Positions 46,756-56,320 of a stretch of DNA of 64,000 nt are shown here, piece by piece. Location: NCBI RefSeq assembly GCF_014202765.1, contig NZ_JACHHN010000001.1, forward strand, positions 62,001 through 126,000. The letters run 5' to 3'. The notes beneath the pieces were generated by a model, which ran no database searches, was not told where the DNA came from, and saw only the letters and a program-made list of their open reading frames with translations. The stretch's first letter is position 1, and the number at the start of each line of letters is the position of its first letter. The stretch comes from Silvimonas terrae. GTDB taxonomy: Bacteria; Pseudomonadota; Gammaproteobacteria; Burkholderiales; Chitinibacteraceae. The position numbers and the translations under genes were made by a program.

Positions 46756-48372
46756 TTACAGCCGGAACTTGCCCACCATCTGGTTCAGCCGTGCCGCGAC
46801 GTTTTCGATTTCACCGGCAGTATCGGTCGCGCGGTGAATCGACGCCGTGGTTTCTTCCACCATGCGGGAGATATCTTCCACGCGGCCGGCAATGCTGTTG
46901 CTGGCCTCGCTTTGTTCCCGCGTGGCGCTGGCCATTTCATTCAGGCGGCCCAGCGTGGCTTCGGCGCCACCATGAATGCGACTGAGCGATTCCGCCACAT
47001 GGCGCGCGACGTCAACGCCATGCTCCACCTGCGGCAGTGCCTCATCCATGACCGCGACGACGGAGTCGGTCTCGGTCTGCACATCGGCCAGCATTTTTTC
47101 GATATCCACGGTGGCACTGCTGGTGCGCTCGGCCAGTTTGCGCACTTCATCCGCCACCACCGCAAAACCGCGACCTTGTTCGCCAGCGCGGGCGGCTTCA
47201 ATGGCGGCGTTCAGTGCCAGCAAGTTGGTCTGCCCGGCAATTTCCTTGATCACAGCGGCAATGCTGGAAATCTCGCGGGATTTGGCATCCAGATTGCGTA
47301 TCTGGCCAGAGGCACGCGATACGCTGCCGGCGATATTGCCCATGGCGGTGGAGGCTTCATTGACCTGGGTGACGCCTTCGGCGGCCAGTTCTGTCGCCAT
47401 GCGGGAGGTCTGTTCCGCGTCGCCGGTGTTGTCGGAGATGTGGTTGATGCTGACCGTCAGTTCTTCCATGGCAGCGGCCATGGACGATGTGGAATCGGTC
47501 TGGCGGCCAGCAGCGTTGGAAATCTCGCGGCTGGCGCTGGCAATGGATGACGCGTGATGCTCCAGTTGGCGCGCATCGGTCTGGATGTCCGACATGACGG
47601 TGGAGAGCGACTGGCGCATGCGTTCCACTTCACCCAGGATACTGCGGGATGGCGCATTGATGCGCTGGTTGCTGGTCAGATCGCCCGCCGCCACACGGGA
47701 CACCAGTTTCACCACTTGATCCGGTTCACCACCCAGTGCACTGGTCAGGCCACGCACGGCGATAATCAGGATGGCGCCGATAATGGCGGCCATCGCCAGG
47801 CAGATGATGACCTGCCAACGGGCGTTACTCCAGAAGCGTGCATCGGCTTCGGCAAAGCTGATGCCACTTCCCACCACCCAGCCCCACTTGGGCGTGCGCA
47901 CGGCGACCGACAAAAGATCAACCACCTTGCCGTCACGCTTGCTGTCCCACCAGTAGTCCGTCATGGCGCCGCCGGATTTATCCAGCGCGGACGCGGCAAT
48001 CGCCCCGACGCTATTGCCTTTGGAGTCTTTGAAATCGTTAAAGCTGGTGCCCACCAGTTGCGGGTCCAGCGGGGTGGCGACAAACACCAGTTTGTCATCC
48101 GTGACGTAGACGTATTCGGATTCGTGATACTTGTTTTCGCGCAGAATCTGCGCCGCCAGGGCTTTGGCGTCGGCTTCACTCATTTTGCCGCTGGCGCTGG
48201 CGTTTTCCATCTGCACGATGGTGTTGTAAGTGGTTTTCACCAACTGCTTGATCCGCGCGCGGTTATCCTGGTCGCTGGCATTACGCAGCACGTACAGCCC
48301 TACGAGCATCATGCCCAGCAAAAACACCAGCACAACAGTCGTCAGGCCCCAGGCCTTCTTCTTCAAAGTCAT
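46756..48372 (-). CDS. Methyl-accepting chemotaxis protein with single Cache domain
   Basis: 538 aa. N-terminal helix (about 9-30), sCache_2-type periplasmic sensor (about 35-185: [39 protein letters not shown]), second helix (about 188-210), HAMP (about 212-265) and a cytoplasmic signalling hairpin with the conserved tip [26 protein letters not shown]. sCache_2 receptors commonly sense small organic acids. AGGGGA precedes the ATG. No che operon lies nearby, so it would plug into pathway proteins elsewhere. Confidence 0.95.
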   Translation of the reverse strand: MTLKKKAWGLTTVVLVFLLGMMLVGLYVLRNASDQDNRARIKQLVKTTYNTIVQMENASASGKMSEADAKALAAQILRENKYHESEYVYVTDDKLVFVATPLDPQLVGTSFNDFKDSKGNSVGAIAASALDKSGGAMTDYWWDSKRDGKVVDLLSVAVRTPKWGWVVGSGISFAEADARFWSNARWQVIICLAMAAIIGAILIIAVRGLTSALGGEPDQVVKLVSRVAAGDLTSNQRINAPSRSILGEVERMRQSLSTVMSDIQTDARQLEHHASSIASASREISNAAGRQTDSTSSMAAAMEELTVSINHISDNTGDAEQTSRMATELAAEGVTQVNEASTAMGNIAGSVSRASGQIRNLDAKSREISSIAAVIKEIAGQTNLLALNAAIEAARAGEQGRGFAVVADEVRKLAERTSSATVDIEKMLADVQTETDSVVAVMDEALPQVEHGVDVARHVAESLSRIHGGAEATLGRLNEMASATREQSEASNSIAGRVEDISRMVEETTASIHRATDTAGEIENVAARLNQMVGKFRL

Positions 48373-48586
48373 TTCAAAATCCCCTGTTTGGCATGTCCGG
48401 TCGGCCCGACGTTCTGGCGACGCGATGCCGGCCTTTGCTTTGTAGCATTTTTAGCATAATCCGCTGGAGCGGCTTGCTCCGCATTTAAGCAAAACATTTG
48501 AAATGTGACTGTAACAAATTCGCGTTGAAAACAGTTGAAACCTTTGCAGCTAAAGGGGTAGAGGCGGATTTTGAGGTGGGTGACAC

Positions 48587-49879
48587 TTAGCCAATGGTGT
48601 CAGGTTTCGGCAACAATTTATGCTGACACGTCTGTGCGCGGGCCAACAGTAGCGTTCGTTCCGGAATATTGCGGGTCAGTGACGCGGCGCGCTCAAAGGC
48701 CACCGCGGCTTCGGCAAAGCGGCCCAGACGGAACAAAAAATCCGCTCGGACTGCGGGCAGCAGGTGATAGCGCTGCAAGGCGGGTTCATCTTGCAGTGCC
48801 TCCACCGCGGCCAGACCTGCCTCCGGGCCAAAGGCCATGCACACGGCGACGGCACGGTTCAGTTCTACGACCGGGGAGGGCGAGACCTGCGCCAGGGCAT
48901 CATAGAGGGCGCAGATTTCCTGCCAGTCTGTTTCCGCTGGCGTGCGGGCGCGGGCATGGCAAGCGGCAATACCGGCTTGCAGTGCATACGGACCCAGCAA
49001 GCCACCCAGCGCCCGTGCGCGGTCCAGGGCGGTCAGGCCGCGCTGGATCAACAGGTGATCCCAGCGCGCCCGGTTTTGTTCCAGTAACAAGATAGGTTGG
49101 CCGTGGGCATCTATACGGGCGCGGGCGCGGGAGGCCTGGATTTCCATCAGCGCCACCAGACCGTGAACCTCTGAGTGATCGGCCGCGAGCCCGGCCAGAA
49201 TCCGCCCCAACCGCAGTGCCTCGTCACACAGCGCCGGGCGCATCCAGTCATCGCCGGCGGTGGCGGCGTAGCCCTCATTGAAAATCAGATAGATCACCGC
49301 CAGCACGGAACCCAGCCGTTCGGGCAGGGCGTCTTTCTGTGGCATTTCAAACGGCACTTGCGCGGCAGAGAGGGTGCGTTTGGCCCGCACAATGCGCTGG
49401 GCGATGGTGGGTTCGGGCACCAGAAAAGCCCGGGCGATTTCATCGGTCGATAGCCCGCCCAGCAAGCGCAAGGTGAGGGCCACCCGGCCTTCCGGCGGCA
49501 AGACCGGATGACAGGCGATGAACAACAGCTGTAATACGTCGTCATCGACCGGGTTATCCAGCGCGTCGATGGGGTCAGTCGCGGCCAGTTCCCGTTCAAT
49601 AGAGAGATCCCGGCCCAGCTCTGCGTGTTTGAGTTGTTGCAGCTTGTGGTGGCGCAGCCGGTCCAGCGCCCGGTGTTTGGCGGCTGTCATCAACCAGGCC
49701 GCCGGGTTGTCGGGTACACCGGTGAGTGGCCAGTTTTCCAGTGCAATCACCAGCGCATCTTGCGCCAGTTCCTGGGCCAGCCCCACATCCCGCAGCATGC
49801 GGGTCAGCGCGCCGATGATGCGGGCAGATTCAATACGCCAGACCGCTTCAATGGCCCGGTGGGTAGCAAGCTGGGTCAC
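48587..49879 (-). CDS. ECF42-type RNA polymerase sigma factor
   Basis: 430 aa: sigma-2 (AVWRIESARIIGALTRMLRDVGLAQELAQDALVIALENWP), sigma-4 (EGRVALTLRLLGGLSTDEIARAFLVPEPTIAQRIVRAKR), then a long C-terminal TPR-like extension (about 180-410), the COG4941 layout. ECF42 proteins lack an anti-sigma factor and are controlled through this extension. Start GTG at 49879 follows an in-frame stop closely. The DGPF/YCII gene lies 54 nt upstream on the same strand, the family's standard partner. Confidence 0.92.
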   Translation of the reverse strand: MTQLATHRAIEAVWRIESARIIGALTRMLRDVGLAQELAQDALVIALENWPLTGVPDNPAAWLMTAAKHRALDRLRHHKLQQLKHAELGRDLSIERELAATDPIDALDNPVDDDVLQLLFIACHPVLPPEGRVALTLRLLGGLSTDEIARAFLVPEPTIAQRIVRAKRTLSAAQVPFEMPQKDALPERLGSVLAVIYLIFNEGYAATAGDDWMRPALCDEALRLGRILAGLAADHSEVHGLVALMEIQASRARARIDAHGQPILLLEQNRARWDHLLIQRGLTALDRARALGGLLGPYALQAGIAACHARARTPAETDWQEICALYDALAQVSPSPVVELNRAVAVCMAFGPEAGLAAVEALQDEPALQRYHLLPAVRADFLFRLGRFAEAAVAFERAASLTRNIPERTLLLARAQTCQHKLLPKPDTIG

Positions 49880-49933
49880 AACAGGGTTCCATCAGCAAAC
49901 AGGGCGGCCAGGCGGCCGCCCTGAGCCCGCCAG

Positions 49934-50362
49934 TTAGTGGCCTTGTTTAGCCATTTGTTCACGCATGCGCTCTTCTGCCGCGCGGGCTTCTGGCGTGAAT
50001 TCGTCGCCAAAATCTTCGGCTTCAAACACCTGGCGGATTTCGATATAGCTGTCCGTACGGAACGGGTTGGGCGAGCGCTTGACCCACTCAATACATTCTT
50101 CCAGCGATTTGGTCTGCATGATCCAGAAGCCGGCGATCAATTCTTTGGTCTCGGCAAACGGGCCATCAATCACGGTGCGCTCTTTGCCAGAAAAACGGAT
50201 ACGCGCCCCTTTGGCGCTGGGTTGCAGACCTTCACCGGCCAGCATCACGCCGGCCTTGACCAGTTCTTCGTTGTATTTGCCCATGGCGGTGAGCAATTCT
50301 TCTTCCGGCATCGTGCCGGCTTCAGATTCCTGAGTGGCTTTGACCATAACCATAAAACGCAT
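49934..50362 (-). CDS. YCII/DGPF-domain protein, ECF42 partner
   Basis: 142 aa with the YCII-related fold (MRFMVMVKATQESEAG...EELVKAGVMLAGEGLQPS) and the eponymous motif VIDGPFAETKELIAGFW. DGPF genes are the usual targets and neighbours of ECF42 sigma factors. AAGGAG lies 8 nt before the ATG at 50362. Enzyme activity unknown. Confidence 0.93.
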   Translation of the reverse strand: MRFMVMVKATQESEAGTMPEEELLTAMGKYNEELVKAGVMLAGEGLQPSAKGARIRFSGKERTVIDGPFAETKELIAGFWIMQTKSLEECIEWVKRSPNPFRTDSYIEIRQVFEAEDFGDEFTPEARAAEERMREQMAKQGH

Positions 50363-50754
50363 GATGAAGCTCCTTGAGATTGAGGTTGGGACGCCGCTGG
50401 CCGCGTGGTTTTTCCGGCATCTATGGGGACGACGAACCAGCCACGACAGCATCGACATGCTCGACGATTATTTTTTTGCCAGGCGCGTTACACCGCAAAA
50501 CGCCCGCCCGGAACGGGCAGGTTAGACCATGTTGCTGCCGCTTGCGCAAGCGTTGCGGGCCAACCGGCATACTCGTAATGGAGAGTGCACATTACATTCT
50601 TGCGGGTTTGCGGCGGAATCCAGCGTTTTCTTGGTGATTTTTACGGTGTTTTACCGACCATCTCGCCCGCGTAGCATCAGACCGTCTGTTATCAGCGAGG
50701 CGGCCTGACGCCCTGGCGCAGCCTCGTGAATGCCAATGTATCCGAGGCCCCCGC
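50363..50754. other. Gene-free stretch between divergent DGPF and lipase operons
   Basis: No gene supported. It must contain promoters in both directions. A short GCCCG/CGGGC hairpin lies near 50500-50520, and GC drops at 50590-50660. I see no composite repeat here, unlike most other long gaps. Confidence 0.4.
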
Positions 50755-51447
50755 ATGAAATATCCATACGCCTGGTTGTTGTGTTGTCTGTTCCCCGTAC
50801 TGACTGCCTGTGCCAACCCCCCGGAACCCCAAGCCCAACCCAAAACCTGGTTCAGCCTGGGCTTGATTGCCTACAACTACACCAACCGCACCATAGATAC
50901 CTACTCCGTGAATGGGGCGGGGGGCGGCAATGTGTTTTTGAGTCGCTCCAGCGCAGGGGGGAGCAAGACCACTTGCTGTAGCGGCTTCAGCCTTAAAGAC
51001 CCCCTGCCCAGGCAATACCGTATTCAATGGGGTGGGGACGAATGCCGCTATACCCAAGTCTCCAGCTACGATGGTACGCGGCGCAATGATGCGCGCATCC
51101 TGTGGCGCGAACAAACAGTCTCCCTCAGCGCTGCCGACATCCACGTCCCGCCTGGTGAAGAACCGGCCTACTTCGAAACCCACTTCTACCCGGACGGTCA
51201 TGTGGAAGTGGCGGTGACCAGCCGCCCGTCTGCCCCGCGCCTGATCCTGCCGATTGACCCCGACACCGGCCGCCGCCCCGGTGTGCCCTATCTGCCGGAG
51301 CGTTGCACCCCCGCCCAGATTACCCAGCCCGGGTACCCGGAACTGTATGACTGGATTGTGCTGCCAGACGGCCTGATCGAGAACGACCCGGTATTCAATC
51401 ACCACAACACCCCCCCTGCGCCCGCCCTGCCGAGAAATGAACCATGA
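50755..51447 (+). CDS. DUF3304 lipoprotein, putative lipase immunity protein
   Basis: 230 aa. Lipoprotein signal with lipobox LTAC (Cys19), then the DUF3304 pattern: AYNYTNRTIDTYSVNGAGGGNV, TTCCSGFSLKDPLP, and YFETHFYPDGHVEVAV. DUF3304 lipoproteins commonly sit beside DUF2235 (Tle1-like) lipases, where they probably protect the producer in the periplasm (inference from gene pairing). GAGG lies 7 nt before the ATG, and the stop overlaps the lipase start (ATGA). Confidence 0.87.
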   Translation: MKYPYAWLLCCLFPVLTACANPPEPQAQPKTWFSLGLIAYNYTNRTIDTYSVNGAGGGNVFLSRSSAGGSKTTCCSGFSLKDPLPRQYRIQWGGDECRYTQVSSYDGTRRNDARILWREQTVSLSAADIHVPPGEEPAYFETHFYPDGHVEVAVTSRPSAPRLILPIDPDTGRRPGVPYLPERCTPAQITQPGYPELYDWIVLPDGLIENDPVFNHHNTPPAPALPRNEP

Positions 51448-53462
51448 CCAATACCACACCCAACGATGCCCTGGTGCTTAGCCAGACCGCCGCGGCCCTG
51501 CAGACCAGCGCCGATGATGCGGTGGCTAACCCGGCCCACGGCGCGCTGACCGCCCAGACCCAGACCCCGGTAGGGCCGGGCACGCCGTACAACCGCGAAG
51601 ACTTTGGCCTGTGCTGCCATGACGTGAAACTGGCCATCTTTTTTGATGGCACCGGCAACAATATGGATGCCGATCTCCCCAGCCGCAAACACAGCAACGT
51701 GGCCCGGTTATTTCGTGCTCATCCGCTCAACGACTCGGTGGCCGCCCACTTTGCAATTTACGTGGCCGGTCTGGGCACCTATATGGCAGACATTGGCGAC
51801 CCTGGTGGCAACCTGGGCAGCGGTTTTGCCCGGTATGGCGAGGCCCGGCTGGAATGGGCCTTTGCCGAAATCACCCGCGTGCTGACCGGGGGGGACCCCC
51901 AACGCGGGCAGGCCGGCTATGCCCCCTGGAAAATTCGCAAGATAGACCTGGCGCTGTTCGGCTTCTCCCGCGGGGCGACAGAGGCCCGCGCTTTTGCCAA
52001 CCTGTTGCAGCAGCGCAGCAAGGCCGATGAACACGGTAACCGCAGCCTGGATATCAAGGGCGCCCAGGTGCCCATCCGCATTTATTTCATGGGGTTGTTT
52101 GATACCGTGGCCTCGGTGGGCATCCCTGCCAGCGCCAGTGCCAACAGCAGCGGTCAGTCTCTGACCGGCTGGCTGGGCCACACCCTGGATCAGCGCCGGT
52201 TGAGTGGCGAGACCCCCACCCGGCACATGGGCAAGGCAGACAGTGGGCTGCCTGCTGAAACCGGCAACGGCCTGCAACGCATTGCCTGGGGGCAGGCCGC
52301 CGGGGCCAACCCGGTGCAGGGCACCTGGGGGGACGGCACCAACGGCCACGGCAGTTGGGTCCAGGACTATGGCCTGGCCATTCCGCCGCGCCCGTTTGTG
52401 GCGCAGTGCCTGCACCTGGTGGCGGCGCATGAAATCCGCAATTCCTTCCCGCTGGATTCAGTGCGGGTAGGGGCGGTGTACCCGGACAACTGTACCGAAG
52501 TGGTGTATCCGGGCTCGCACAGTGATGTGGGGGGCGGGTATCGGGCTGGAGAGCAGGGCAAGAGCCTTGATGATGGTTCGAAATTAAGCCAGATCACGCT
52601 GTATGCGATGTATCAGACAGCGGTCTCAGTTGGCGTGCCCCTGGAAAAGCTGGGTAGTCTTCATGACCTTACTGTTGAACGGGACTTTGTTATAGACAGC
52701 AAACTCATCCAGGACTTCAACCAATACTGCCAGCTCACCGGTCTTGCCAATGCCTCTGCCCCACTCGGACAACTGGTCAACACGCAGATGCAGCACTGGC
52801 AACACTGGCGGCTGTGGCGCATGGCCCACGGCCGGGACGCCCAACTGGCCGCGATTGCCCAGCAAGAAGCCCAGTACAAGGCCGAGCATGCGCGCATTCA
52901 GGCGGAACTGGATGCCGAAGAAAGCAACCCGGCACGGCTCAAGGCCGTTAACCGTTACCAGGACTGCCGGGACCGCGCTGCGCAACTGTGCTCGGGCCGG
53001 TCGCCCACGCATGAAGCGGTGGGCAAAGCCTGGGACGAGCTGGACGAGGCCGAACGTGAATGGCGTACCGCCAATGACCCGTGGAACCGCATCCACGCCC
53101 GGCTGGAAGCCCTGCCCAAATACGAAGGCCAGTTCTCTGCCGCCCTGCAAGTGTATGACCGGGCCCTGCTCAAAGACCTGGCCTACCTGACGGACCCCTA
53201 CAACGCGCCGACCGGCAAACCGCCCTTGCGCCCGCACTACGCCCGGCTGGTGGCCGTGGCAGACCTGGTTGCCCGGCAGCAGGGCCCCGCAGCGCAAATT
53301 GCCGACTTTTTTGACCGGTACGTGCATGACTCTCTGGCGGGTTTTGCGGGCGACGCCACGCTGCCTTCTGACCCGCGCATCCATTACCTGGGTGGAGACC
53401 TCAAGTCCCTCTTTGGCCAGCGCCAGCCAGACGTGGCGCAGACCCGTACCGCCATCGTATAA
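51444..53462 (+). CDS. DUF2235 (Tle1-like) phospholipase, putative type VI effector
   Basis: 672 aa. DUF2235 hydrolase with IFFDGTGNNMD (66-75), nucleophile S175 in GFSRGATEARAF, D361 in PGSHSDVGGGY, and H628 in YVHDSLAGF, a Ser-Asp-His triad of Tle1 type. Tle1 enzymes are phospholipases delivered into the periplasm of rivals by type VI secretion. There is no signal peptide and no PAAR or VgrG segment is fused. Residues about 470-570 are an inserted Glu/Arg-rich helical stretch. No VgrG or other T6SS gene occurs in the window, so delivery must rely on distant genes. Confidence 0.9.
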   Translation: MTNTTPNDALVLSQTAAALQTSADDAVANPAHGALTAQTQTPVGPGTPYNREDFGLCCHDVKLAIFFDGTGNNMDADLPSRKHSNVARLFRAHPLNDSVAAHFAIYVAGLGTYMADIGDPGGNLGSGFARYGEARLEWAFAEITRVLTGGDPQRGQAGYAPWKIRKIDLALFGFSRGATEARAFANLLQQRSKADEHGNRSLDIKGAQVPIRIYFMGLFDTVASVGIPASASANSSGQSLTGWLGHTLDQRRLSGETPTRHMGKADSGLPAETGNGLQRIAWGQAAGANPVQGTWGDGTNGHGSWVQDYGLAIPPRPFVAQCLHLVAAHEIRNSFPLDSVRVGAVYPDNCTEVVYPGSHSDVGGGYRAGEQGKSLDDGSKLSQITLYAMYQTAVSVGVPLEKLGSLHDLTVERDFVIDSKLIQDFNQYCQLTGLANASAPLGQLVNTQMQHWQHWRLWRMAHGRDAQLAAIAQQEAQYKAEHARIQAELDAEESNPARLKAVNRYQDCRDRAAQLCSGRSPTHEAVGKAWDELDEAEREWRTANDPWNRIHARLEALPKYEGQFSAALQVYDRALLKDLAYLTDPYNAPTGKPPLRPHYARLVAVADLVARQQGPAAQIADFFDRYVHDSLAGFAGDATLPSDPRIHYLGGDLKSLFGQRQPDVAQTRTAIV

Positions 53463-53485
53463 CCCCGCCCCTGGAGCCCTTTATC

Positions 53486-54155
53486 ATGCAATTGACCCCC
53501 CTTACCCTGCTGCTGGCCGCCGCGCTGAGCCAGAGCGCGTGTGCCACGCCTGCAGACACGCCCCCTCAACCCAAAACCTGGTTCAGCCTGGGCTTGATTG
53601 CCTACAACTACACCGACCGCTATATCGACACTTACTCTGTCAACGGCGCGGGGGGGGGGCAATGTTTATGTCAGCAACGCCCATGCCGGGGGCGGGGGCA
53701 CTACCTGTTGTACCCAGTTCGGAATCCATAACCCTTTACCCAAGCAATATAAGATTCAATGGGGAGGGGAGGGGTGTCGATATACGCAAATTGGGGATTA
53801 CACCGGCTGGCGGCATGATGACGTTCGTACATTATGGCGAGAGCAAACCGTCTCCCTCACAGCCTCCGACATCCACGTCCCCCCGGGTGAAGCGCCGGCC
53901 TACTTCGAAACCCACTTCTATCCGGATGGTCATGTCGAAGTGGCCGTCACCAGCCGCCCGTCTGCACCGCGGTTGATTTTACCGGTTGACCCGGCCACCG
54001 GGCGGCGCCCCGGCGTGCCGTATCTGCCGGACTGGTGTACCGCCGCCCAGATCAGCCAGCCGGGTTACCCGGAACTGTATGACTGGATTGTGCTGCCGGA
54101 TGGGCATATCGAGAACGACCCGGTGTTCCATCACCGGCAACCCCCGGCGGAATAA
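53486..54155 (+). pseudogene. Second DUF3304 gene, frameshifted at a G10 tract
   Basis: The ATG-started frame (53486-53731) encodes a signal peptide and AYNYTDRYIDTYSVNGAGGG, then shifts to nonsense. The frame continuing to 54155 carries the rest (NVYVSNAHAGGGGTTCC...GYPELYDWIVLPDGHIENDP). Removing one G from the ten-G run at 53650-53659 joins them into a protein of about 222 aa very like the upstream lipoprotein. So the gene is off as sequenced; it may be phase-variable, decayed, or affected by a homopolymer read error. Its lipobox (SQSAC) is weaker than in copy 1. Confidence 0.85.
53650..53659 (+). repeat. Ten-G homopolymer inside the second DUF3304 gene
   Basis: A run of ten G follows GGCGC. 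The matching place in the intact copy (about 50914-50930) is broken up by C residues. Nine G would restore the reading frame. Confidence 0.9.
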
Positions 54156-54186
54156 AACGGCATGTCAGGCGGCAGACCAAACCGCC

Positions 54187-54606
54187 TCAAACCACCAGGT
54201 GGTCTGTGGCATCAAACACCCAACCGTCTTCATACACTACTTCAAACAGGTGTCCGTCCGGGTCCTTGAAATAACCAGCAATACCCCAGGCGTTTTCCGT
54301 GGCCGGTTTGACGATGCTGCCGCCGGCCGCTGCGGCCAGTGCCAGCGTCTGGGCCACTTCTGCGGGCTGGTGGGCCACATAAGCCAGTGCCATCCCGCCA
54401 AAGCCATGGCCCTGAGGCGTGGCGCTGTTGCAGTCTTGCGCCATGGCGTCACGCGCTAACAAACCCAGCACCACGCCGCCCAGATCAAACTTGGCAAAAC
54501 CGGCATGGCTGGTGGCGGCCAATGTCCAGCCCAGGGCTTGATAAAACGCAGTGGCGCGGGCGACGTCGGCCACACCCAGCAAAACAAGGTTGAGTCGGGG
54601 GCGCAT
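54187..54606 (-). CDS. VOC-superfamily (glyoxalase-like) protein
   Basis: 139 aa with two babbab repeats: LNLVLLGVADVARATAFYQALGW, ALAYVAHQPAEVAQTLALAAAAGGS and GIAGYFKDPDGHLFEVVYEDGW. The terminal FKDPDGHLFEV with its Glu is the metal-site motif. Substrate unknown; relatives include glyoxalases and antibiotic-binding proteins. ATG at 54606. Confidence 0.88.
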   Translation of the reverse strand: MRPRLNLVLLGVADVARATAFYQALGWTLAATSHAGFAKFDLGGVVLGLLARDAMAQDCNSATPQGHGFGGMALAYVAHQPAEVAQTLALAAAAGGSIVKPATENAWGIAGYFKDPDGHLFEVVYEDGWVFDATDHLVV

Positions 54607-54799
54607 GGTGGATACAGGATGATTGAATTGGCCCAGCTTAGCTGATCTGCAACGGATGTCGCGGAGGAGGGCAAGAGCAGCAAAATGTGGGGCGGGTTCA
54701 AGCGGTGTTGGCGGCCCGCGCTTCAAGAAATGCCATGCGCTGCCGATAGCCTGTTTGACGCTTGTATCTTCATGTATCAACGCCTCCCGGATTCTATCC

Positions 54800-56311
54800 A
54801 TGACGGTTATTGCCCCCATTTCTACCAGCCTGTTACCCGTTCAGACCACGCTTGCCCCAACCAACACACAGGCGGCGACTTTGAGCCTGGCAAGCCAGCC
54901 CTCTGTCATGGTGAATCTGGGCACGTCCCAGGCGGGCGTGGATAGTCAGACTTATTCGGCGCAAGGCACCTTGTACCCTGGGCTGAGTTCGCAACTGGTC
55001 TGGAAAAATGCCGTGCAAGACCCGGTATCCATCCTGATGGGCAAGCATTTCATGGGCAACACGCTGGCCGACCGTTTCAAGGGCCTGGGCGCGGCCTTGC
55101 TGGATGGGTTTAGCAGCGGCAGCGGCAATTACAGCCAGAGCGTGAAGGTACAAAACACCGATGGCATAAGCAGCGGCAACGGTTTGCGTGCGGGGGTCTC
55201 GCTGCAGATCAAGACCAATAGCGGCACCCTGGTCACACTCAGTATCGACAGCCAGGCTGACGGGATGGATATCCAGGTCAGTAGTGACAGCAAACTTAGC
55301 GATGAAGAACGCGCCGCCATTGCCGGCCTGGCCGATGGTTTCCAGAATGCGCTGGATGGTTTGAGCCAGCAGCCGCCACGGCTTGATCTGGCGGGTCTGG
55401 CCGGTTACGACACCCATCAACTCAAGTCGGTGGATCTGCAACTGGACAGCCATCAAGGCATTACCCTGGGGGTGTCCGCCAGGGTTCATCTGGATCGCCA
55501 GACCAGTTCGGTTAACGTCAGCATGCCGCAGGGCAAAATGGCGCTGAGCGTGAACAACGGCAATATCATGGGGATTCAGGGTTCTGCCGGACAACGCGCG
55601 GCGGCGGTGGCCAATATGCTCAAGCAACTGGACGATGCGGCCAGCCGTGGTCACGGCGACCCGGCACTGGTTAACTTGTTCAAAGACGCCTTTACCACGC
55701 TCAATGGCAAGGCCGGGGCCACCAATCTGAACTTGCCGCTGGATGACCGCGAGCACGCCATGCTGACTGGCTTGTCCGATTTCACGGCGTCGATTACCGA
55801 TACGCCAGTGAGCTCCAATCCGCTGCACCTGGATGAGGTGGACAAGTTTGAGTGGACTGCATCGCAAAGCACCACCCTCAAGGGCAACACCATGCTGGAT
55901 CACACCCTCTCGCAAACGCAGAAAACGCATCTGACGGCGGCCTGGCACCGGCCGCTGGTGGCCGGCACACAGCTTAGGCTGACCACGGACCCGGATTCAC
56001 AAAACTACTATTTTGACCAGGTCGATGACAGTGCCCAGAGCCAGGCAGACCTGGCTATGCAAAACGGGCAGATGGTGAGTGCCAGAGTGGCGCAATCGGC
56101 GGACCAGAGCCTGCACGAGACCAAGGTGGTCAAAAACAAGGTGATGGCCGACCAGACCACGCCAACACACAATGCCCGCACGCTGGATTTGCTGGGCCTG
56201 TTACAACAAACGCCGCGGACCATGAGCGCGGATGAGGGCGATGCCGATCAGAACCTGCGCAAGGTGCACGGACTGGTGTTGTTGTCGGCCAATCCGCGCG
56301 ACCTGGGCTGA
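54800..56311 (+). CDS. Large protein of unknown function
   Basis: 503 aa, no signal peptide or membrane helix. Ser/Thr/Gln-rich N-terminus; a middle part with repeated strand patterns (VSLQIKTNSGTLVTLSIDSQADG, LKSVDLQLDSHQGITLGVSARVHL) and a helical stretch DEERAAIAGLADGFQNALDGL. The style recalls some uncharacterised Pseudomonas-type proteins, but I cannot name a family. Codon use and GC match neighbours. The ATG at 54800 is the first in a good context; no strong ribosome site. Confidence 0.75.
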   Translation: MTVIAPISTSLLPVQTTLAPTNTQAATLSLASQPSVMVNLGTSQAGVDSQTYSAQGTLYPGLSSQLVWKNAVQDPVSILMGKHFMGNTLADRFKGLGAALLDGFSSGSGNYSQSVKVQNTDGISSGNGLRAGVSLQIKTNSGTLVTLSIDSQADGMDIQVSSDSKLSDEERAAIAGLADGFQNALDGLSQQPPRLDLAGLAGYDTHQLKSVDLQLDSHQGITLGVSARVHLDRQTSSVNVSMPQGKMALSVNNGNIMGIQGSAGQRAAAVANMLKQLDDAASRGHGDPALVNLFKDAFTTLNGKAGATNLNLPLDDREHAMLTGLSDFTASITDTPVSSNPLHLDEVDKFEWTASQSTTLKGNTMLDHTLSQTQKTHLTAAWHRPLVAGTQLRLTTDPDSQNYYFDQVDDSAQSQADLAMQNGQMVSARVAQSADQSLHETKVVKNKVMADQTTPTHNARTLDLLGLLQQTPRTMSADEGDADQNLRKVHGLVLLSANPRDLG

Positions 56312-56320
56312 GCGCTGCAA

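Noticed and set aside
48373-48470. TAAA...GCCGGCAT sequence upstream of the chemoreceptor considered as a flagellar sigma-28 promoter
   Set aside because: Spacing is 17 nt rather than about 15 and the -10 part matches poorly.
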